Below are positions 57,347-60,297 of a stretch of DNA of 60,297 bases, one piece after another. How positions within the stretch are numbered: position 1 is the stretch's first letter; each line of letters opens with the position of its first letter. This DNA comes from an uncultured Eubacteriales bacterium (GTDB lineage: Bacteria > Bacillota > Clostridia > Christensenellales > UBA1242), in the NCBI GenBank assembly GCA_948512295.1, contig CAOQRA010000003.1:1-60297 (forward strand), read 5' to 3'. The translations under genes were made by a program, and so were the position numbers. A model generated the notes under the pieces. That model was given only the letters and a program-made list of their open reading frames with translations, searched no databases and was not told the DNA's origin.

Positions 57347-57928
57347 TTAGTTTATAAAGTTTTTAATAAAACTCTCTCTATGAATTTCGCACTTGCCATA
57401 TTTTTTAAGTGCTTCAATATGCGCTTTTGTGCCATAGCCCTTGTGTTTGGCAAAATTATACTCTGGATACTTTTTGTCAAGCTCCACCATGTGCCTATCA
57501 CGATGAACTTTTGCAAGGATTGACGCGGCTGCAATATTGTAGGAGAGCGCGTCGCCATGTATGATACTATCTTGTGGCAAATCGGTGTCAATTTTGACGG
57601 CGTCAATAAGCACAATATCAGGCTTTATTTTCAAACCTTCAAGCGCTTTTTTCATTCCAAGCCTAGTCGCCTGCAAAATGTTTATTTCATCAATTGTTTT
57701 TTCATCAACCTCGATAATAGAATAGTCAATGGCAAATTCAATAATTTTTTCATACAACTCTTCTCGCTTTTTCGGCGACAACTTTTTGCTGTCGTTAATG
57801 CCCTCAATCCGCTGCCCAAGTGGCATAACTACGCACGCACAAACTACTGGCCCCGCGAGAGGTCCTCTCCCTGCCTCATCAATGCCAGCAATGATTTTAC
57901 CTTCATATTTTTTCTCATAGTTTAACAT
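57347..57928 (-). CDS. rnhB: Ribonuclease HII
   Basis: RNase HII removes RNA primers and single ribonucleotides from DNA. The catalytic DEAG motif is at D17-E18 in IAGIDEAGRGPLAG. DSKKLSPKKR, IDAVKIDT and ASILAKVHRD supply the other conserved acidic residues. 193 residues. No ribosome binding site precedes the ATG; TAAAAT (57935-57940) is 6 nt upstream. It is a single-gene unit in the same area as rsmE. Confidence 0.96.
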   Translation of the reverse strand: MLNYEKKYEGKIIAGIDEAGRGPLAGPVVCACVVMPLGQRIEGINDSKKLSPKKREELYEKIIEFAIDYSIIEVDEKTIDEINILQATRLGMKKALEGLKIKPDIVLIDAVKIDTDLPQDSIIHGDALSYNIAAASILAKVHRDRHMVELDKKYPEYNFAKHKGYGTKAHIEALKKYGKCEIHRESFIKNFIN

Positions 57929-57934
57929 ATGAAC

Positions 57935-57962
57935 ATTTTAGCATATTTCAATAAATTATCAA
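57935..57962 (-). promoter_or_regulatory. Promoter placed for a leaderless rnhB mRNA
   Basis: Minus strand: TTGATA (57957-57962), a 16-nt spacer and TAAAAT (57935-57940), ending 6 nt before the ATG. It lies back to back with the promoter of the 58021 gene. Confidence 0.6.
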
Positions 57963-57968
57963 AAAATA

Positions 57969-57997
57969 TTGCCTAAATTTTGATAATATGCTAAAAT
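57969..57997 (+). promoter_or_regulatory. Promoter of the 58021 gene
   Basis: TTGCCT (57969-57974), a 17-nt spacer and TAAAAT (57992-57997), followed by AAGGAG and the ATG. Confidence 0.6.
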
Positions 57998-58020
57998 TTA
58001 AATACAAAAGGAGCTAAAAC

Positions 58021-58713
58021 ATGCAAAAAGAATGTAGACGGGCAATTTTTACTTATGAGCAGTCTGACGATAGCCTAATTGACGAACTTGCAGCCTATCT
58101 CGATGACGACAAAAATATACTTCCAATCTATGACTTTTTTGAGGTGGAGCAGCCGACCGAAAAAATCGAAATTGAAATCGTGCCAACAAAAAAAGAGTAC
58201 GATGAAAAGTATAACATCTTAGACAATCGCCCTGCTAAACAAAAAGTGGAAAAATGGAATATTGGCTGTTTTAATCGACGTGAAAACAAAATTCTTTACC
58301 TATCCCTCAACGATTACAAAAACACCGCACATGCCTTTGCCCCTGAAAAATATGCTGAAATGCTGTCACATTACAAAAAAACAATTGTCCACGAATATAC
58401 TCACTTTGTCACGCAACTATTTGCAAACAAACATAATAGTGGCTGGCGACCAAAATGGCTGTCCGAAGGAATTGCAATTTATCTAAGCCACCAAAAAGAC
58501 CATTTAAAACTGGATTTCAATTACACTCTTGACGAAATATCAAATGGTACTGTGCATTATAATGCCTACTATTTGCTAACTAAATATCAGATTGAAAACT
58601 ATGACAAAGAGTTTGTATTCAAACTGCTTGAAAGTAACCGAGAGGCAAACGAATTTTTACAAAACGAACTTTACGACAAAGTGAAAGCCTATTACAACAA
58701 CGAAAACACTTAA
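58021..58713 (+). CDS. Zinc metallopeptidase-like protein (HExxH, MA-clan type)
   Basis: HEYTH (residues 124-128) followed about 20 residues later by WLSEGIAIYLS, with E149 as the likely third zinc ligand, gives the gluzincin layout of Peptidase_MA-like proteins. There is no signal peptide or membrane segment, so it is probably cytosolic. ATG follows AAGGAG. The substrate is unknown; the N-terminal 80 residues are not recognised. Confidence 0.75.
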   Translation: MQKECRRAIFTYEQSDDSLIDELAAYLDDDKNILPIYDFFEVEQPTEKIEIEIVPTKKEYDEKYNILDNRPAKQKVEKWNIGCFNRRENKILYLSLNDYKNTAHAFAPEKYAEMLSHYKKTIVHEYTHFVTQLFANKHNSGWRPKWLSEGIAIYLSHQKDHLKLDFNYTLDEISNGTVHYNAYYLLTKYQIENYDKEFVFKLLESNREANEFLQNELYDKVKAYYNNENT

Positions 58714-58729
58714 AAAACACAATTAAGCA

Positions 58730-58757
58730 TTGACATTTTGAAAAAAAAGTTTATAAT
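58730..58757 (+). promoter_or_regulatory. Promoter of the 58780 gene
   Basis: TTGACA (58730-58735), a 16-nt spacer and TATAAT (58752-58757), followed by AGGAGGAG and ATG. Confidence 0.75.
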
Positions 58758-58779
58758 TAACGCATAAGGAGGAGAAAAG

Positions 58780-59130
58780 ATGAAAATCGCTGGGAAGAAA
58801 AGAGAAATGGAGCTTAAAAGATTACAAGCTGTGCAGGAAGAAATAGAACGTGAACGATACTCAATAAAAAGAGTTTTTGAGGCAGAGGATGAAGTTCGAA
58901 AAACATTAATGCTGTTAAATTCGCAATTAGTTAAGCTTAATGAGCTCAATGCAATTCATAATAGAGGTGCAGTTGACATTGAAGATTTATGTTATCACCA
59001 TCTTTATTCTCAAGAAAAGTTTGATGAAGATTACAAGGTCGGCAGAGCAAAGGAAAGAGAGCGCTTTTTGAAGCAACACCCTGAGTTTGCAAAGCAAGAC
59101 GAACAACCAAATGATGAACAAGAAGACTAG
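58780..59130 (+). CDS. Coiled-coil hypothetical protein (116 aa)
   Basis: A highly charged protein. Residues about 5-60 form a long helix of coiled-coil type (KRLQAVQEEIERERYSIKRV), followed by a short His-containing region (DLCYHHLYSQ) and an acidic tail. No domain recognised. ATG follows AGGAGGAG with a strong promoter and its own terminator, so it is a genuine, separate gene. Confidence 0.65.
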   Translation: MKIAGKKREMELKRLQAVQEEIERERYSIKRVFEAEDEVRKTLMLLNSQLVKLNELNAIHNRGAVDIEDLCYHHLYSQEKFDEDYKVGRAKERERFLKQHPEFAKQDEQPNDEQED

Positions 59131-59150
59131 GTTTAAAAAACTAATAAATT

Positions 59151-59180
59151 AAAAAATAACGGCTTTTTCCGTTATTTTTT
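59151..59180. terminator. Bidirectional terminator AAAATAACGG/CCGTTATTTT
   Basis: A 10-bp or longer stem with a T-rich loop and flanking A and T runs between convergent genes. Confidence 0.85.
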
Positions 59181-60297
59181 TTATCCACAGTACATAAACC
59201 CCGCAAATGTCACATCATCCCAAAGTTCTTTCAAAAGTTTGCCATTTATATTTGCTTTATTTTCAAAATCTTCTCTATTTTTGTATTCTTGTTGAAATTC
59301 TTTACAACAGAAAATAATTTGCTGCTCTTTTCCAAAAAAAACTTCATAAGTCACATCATTGTATTTAAATAACATCTCACTATAAAAATAAAGTCCATTA
59401 ACAAATTCTTGAAAAGTCGCTTTAAACGGTAGACCCTTTTTATATTGCAGCCTTGCAGTTGTTGGAGTAACGAGCATTGGATAACTTATGCCCAAATTTT
59501 TTTCATACAAAGCCTCATCTTTACTAAATTTCCAGCCACAATTTTTACACTCTCCATTGCCATACTGGTCTTGCAGCGCAGGCAAACCACATATTGAACA
59601 TTTGACAATTTTGTCTTTAACATAGGGGTCATCATAATCAAAAAACTTGAAGTCTTTAGGATTTAATCCAGATACGTTGCGATTATGTTTTTCCCACTTA
59701 AATTGCAACTTGTCTTTCCAGCTTAAATCTTTGGTCCATTCATATGTTGTAGGTAAAAATTCTTTGATATTACCTTTCATAGCAGGAAATGGCTCATCAT
59801 AACACAAAACCATACTCGGTTTAATTCGTTTAAGCATTTCATTATAGCCAAGCATAAATTCCTCTTCACAATTTTCACGATAATATGTGCAGACTGCTAC
59901 GATAGAACCTTCTTCTACCCCATCAAAACAAAAATCAAAACTTCTTTCATCCCCCCAAGAAACCGTAGGTATAACTTTTAAGCCTTTGCTTTGCCAAAAA
60001 GCACCACACCAACGATTTTTGAATACACTTTCTATTTGTAGTGCTAAAGGCATATTTGTAAAAAGCGAAAAATCTGGAGATAAAACGGCAAAATATTGAC
60101 TTAATTTTTGCAATTCTTCCTCTGCATTTTCATAGACTTTTTCAAATTTCCAATCATAAGTAAAAAAATGAATTGTCTTATCTAAATTTTCTTGAGCATC
60201 TTTCTTCGCATCCAAATAACTTAAAAATTTAATTTGAGCAATATCAATATCTTGCTTTTTTATAGTAGGAAACTCATATTTTCCGCTTGCCTGCCCC
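59181..60297 (-). CDS. DUF4417-like protein with zinc ribbon (5' end outside window)
   Basis: The frame is open to the right edge, so the N-terminus is missing. The central part (PDFSLFTNMPLALQIESVF, then CGAFWQSKGLKVIPTVSWGD and FDFCFDGVEEGSIVAVCTYY) resembles DUF4417 proteins found in plasmids, phages and genomes of Firmicutes. A later CSICGLPAL and CKNCGW pair makes a zinc ribbon, and a small mixed domain follows. A TTG at 60213-60215 could be a start, but upstream codons continue in frame. Function unknown. Confidence 0.65.
   Translation of the reverse strand, partial: GQASGKYEFPTIKKQDIDIAQIKFLSYLDAKKDAQENLDKTIHFFTYDWKFEKVYENAEEELQKLSQYFAVLSPDFSLFTNMPLALQIESVFKNRWCGAFWQSKGLKVIPTVSWGDERSFDFCFDGVEEGSIVAVCTYYRENCEEEFMLGYNEMLKRIKPSMVLCYDEPFPAMKGNIKEFLPTTYEWTKDLSWKDKLQFKWEKHNRNVSGLNPKDFKFFDYDDPYVKDKIVKCSICGLPALQDQYGNGECKNCGWKFSKDEALYEKNLGISYPMLVTPTTARLQYKKGLPFKATFQEFVNGLYFYSEMLFKYNDVTYEVFFGKEQQIIFCCKEFQQEYKNREDFENKANINGKLLKELWDDVTFAGFMYCG

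Noticed and set aside
1..60297. CRISPR arrays, rRNA and tRNA genes
   Set aside because: No regularly spaced repeats, and no cloverleaf or conserved TPsiC/16S/23S segments, were recognised on reading both strands. A tRNA scan would settle this.

Overview
The window looks like chromosomal DNA from an uncultured low-GC Firmicute, most likely Clostridia-related. The evidence is the strong AGGAGG-type ribosome binding sites, sigma-A-like promoters, an ileS gene behind a T-box leader, a Bacillus-type large SRP RNA, and the orders pcrA-ligA, rsmE-mtaB-rpsU and dprA-topA-trmFO-hslV-hslU. No integrase, transposase, CRISPR array, rRNA or tRNA gene was recognised.

Layout. 1-1130: a cluster of small XRE-type regulators with shared operator-like palindromes. 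1131-1612: dispersed repeats and hairpins. 1613-6760 (minus strand): the str operon rpsL-rpsG-fusA-tuf, behind a consensus promoter and a long structured leader, with structured gaps between its genes. 6790-15650 (minus): two unknown proteins, ligA, pcrA, a small conserved protein, holA and comEC. 15838-19244: two divergent lipoprotein genes. 19292-26480 (minus): a compact phage-derived cassette with two holin-like proteins, a tail-hub-like protein, head completion, coat, scaffold, portal, zinc finger and a terminase-adjacent-type small protein. It has no recognisable large terminase, integrase, tail or lysin. 26594-30500: a cysteine-rich protein, a YkvI-like membrane protein, a two-gene ABC importer and an orphan gene. 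30615-39262 (minus): pepF, an RluA-type synthase, two methyltransferases, a STAS protein, ileS with its T-box, and a HEPN-CBS protein. 39372-39641: SRP RNA. 39690-44400: small regulators, a MITE-like repeat, a phosphoesterase, iscU-iscS, an unknown protein and a possible ADP-ribosyltransferase-fold protein. 44427-53728 (minus): a tight nine-gene operon (alkD-like, yifB/comM, dprA, topA, trmFO, hslV, hslU, tcdA, trxA). 53950-57928 (minus): rplS, rpsU, two small paralogues, mtaB, rsmE and rnhB. 57960-60297: a zinc peptidase, a coiled-coil protein and a truncated DUF4417-type gene.

How the genes work together. Most of the window is housekeeping: translation (EF-Tu, EF-G, S7, S12, S21, L19, IleRS, SRP RNA), tRNA and rRNA modification (TrmFO, TcdA, MtaB, RsmE, RluA-type), DNA repair and uptake (LigA, PcrA, HolA, ComEC, DprA, YifB, AlkD-like, TopA, RNase HII), Fe-S assembly and proteolysis.

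Two signals stand out. The first is the terminase-less capsid cassette driven by a host-type consensus promoter. The second is a recurring promoter layout in which a -10 box sits 6-7 nt before an ATG with no Shine-Dalgarno sequence. It occurs at eight or more transcription-unit starts and suggests leaderless mRNAs are common in this organism. All calls come from reading the sequence; no database search was run.
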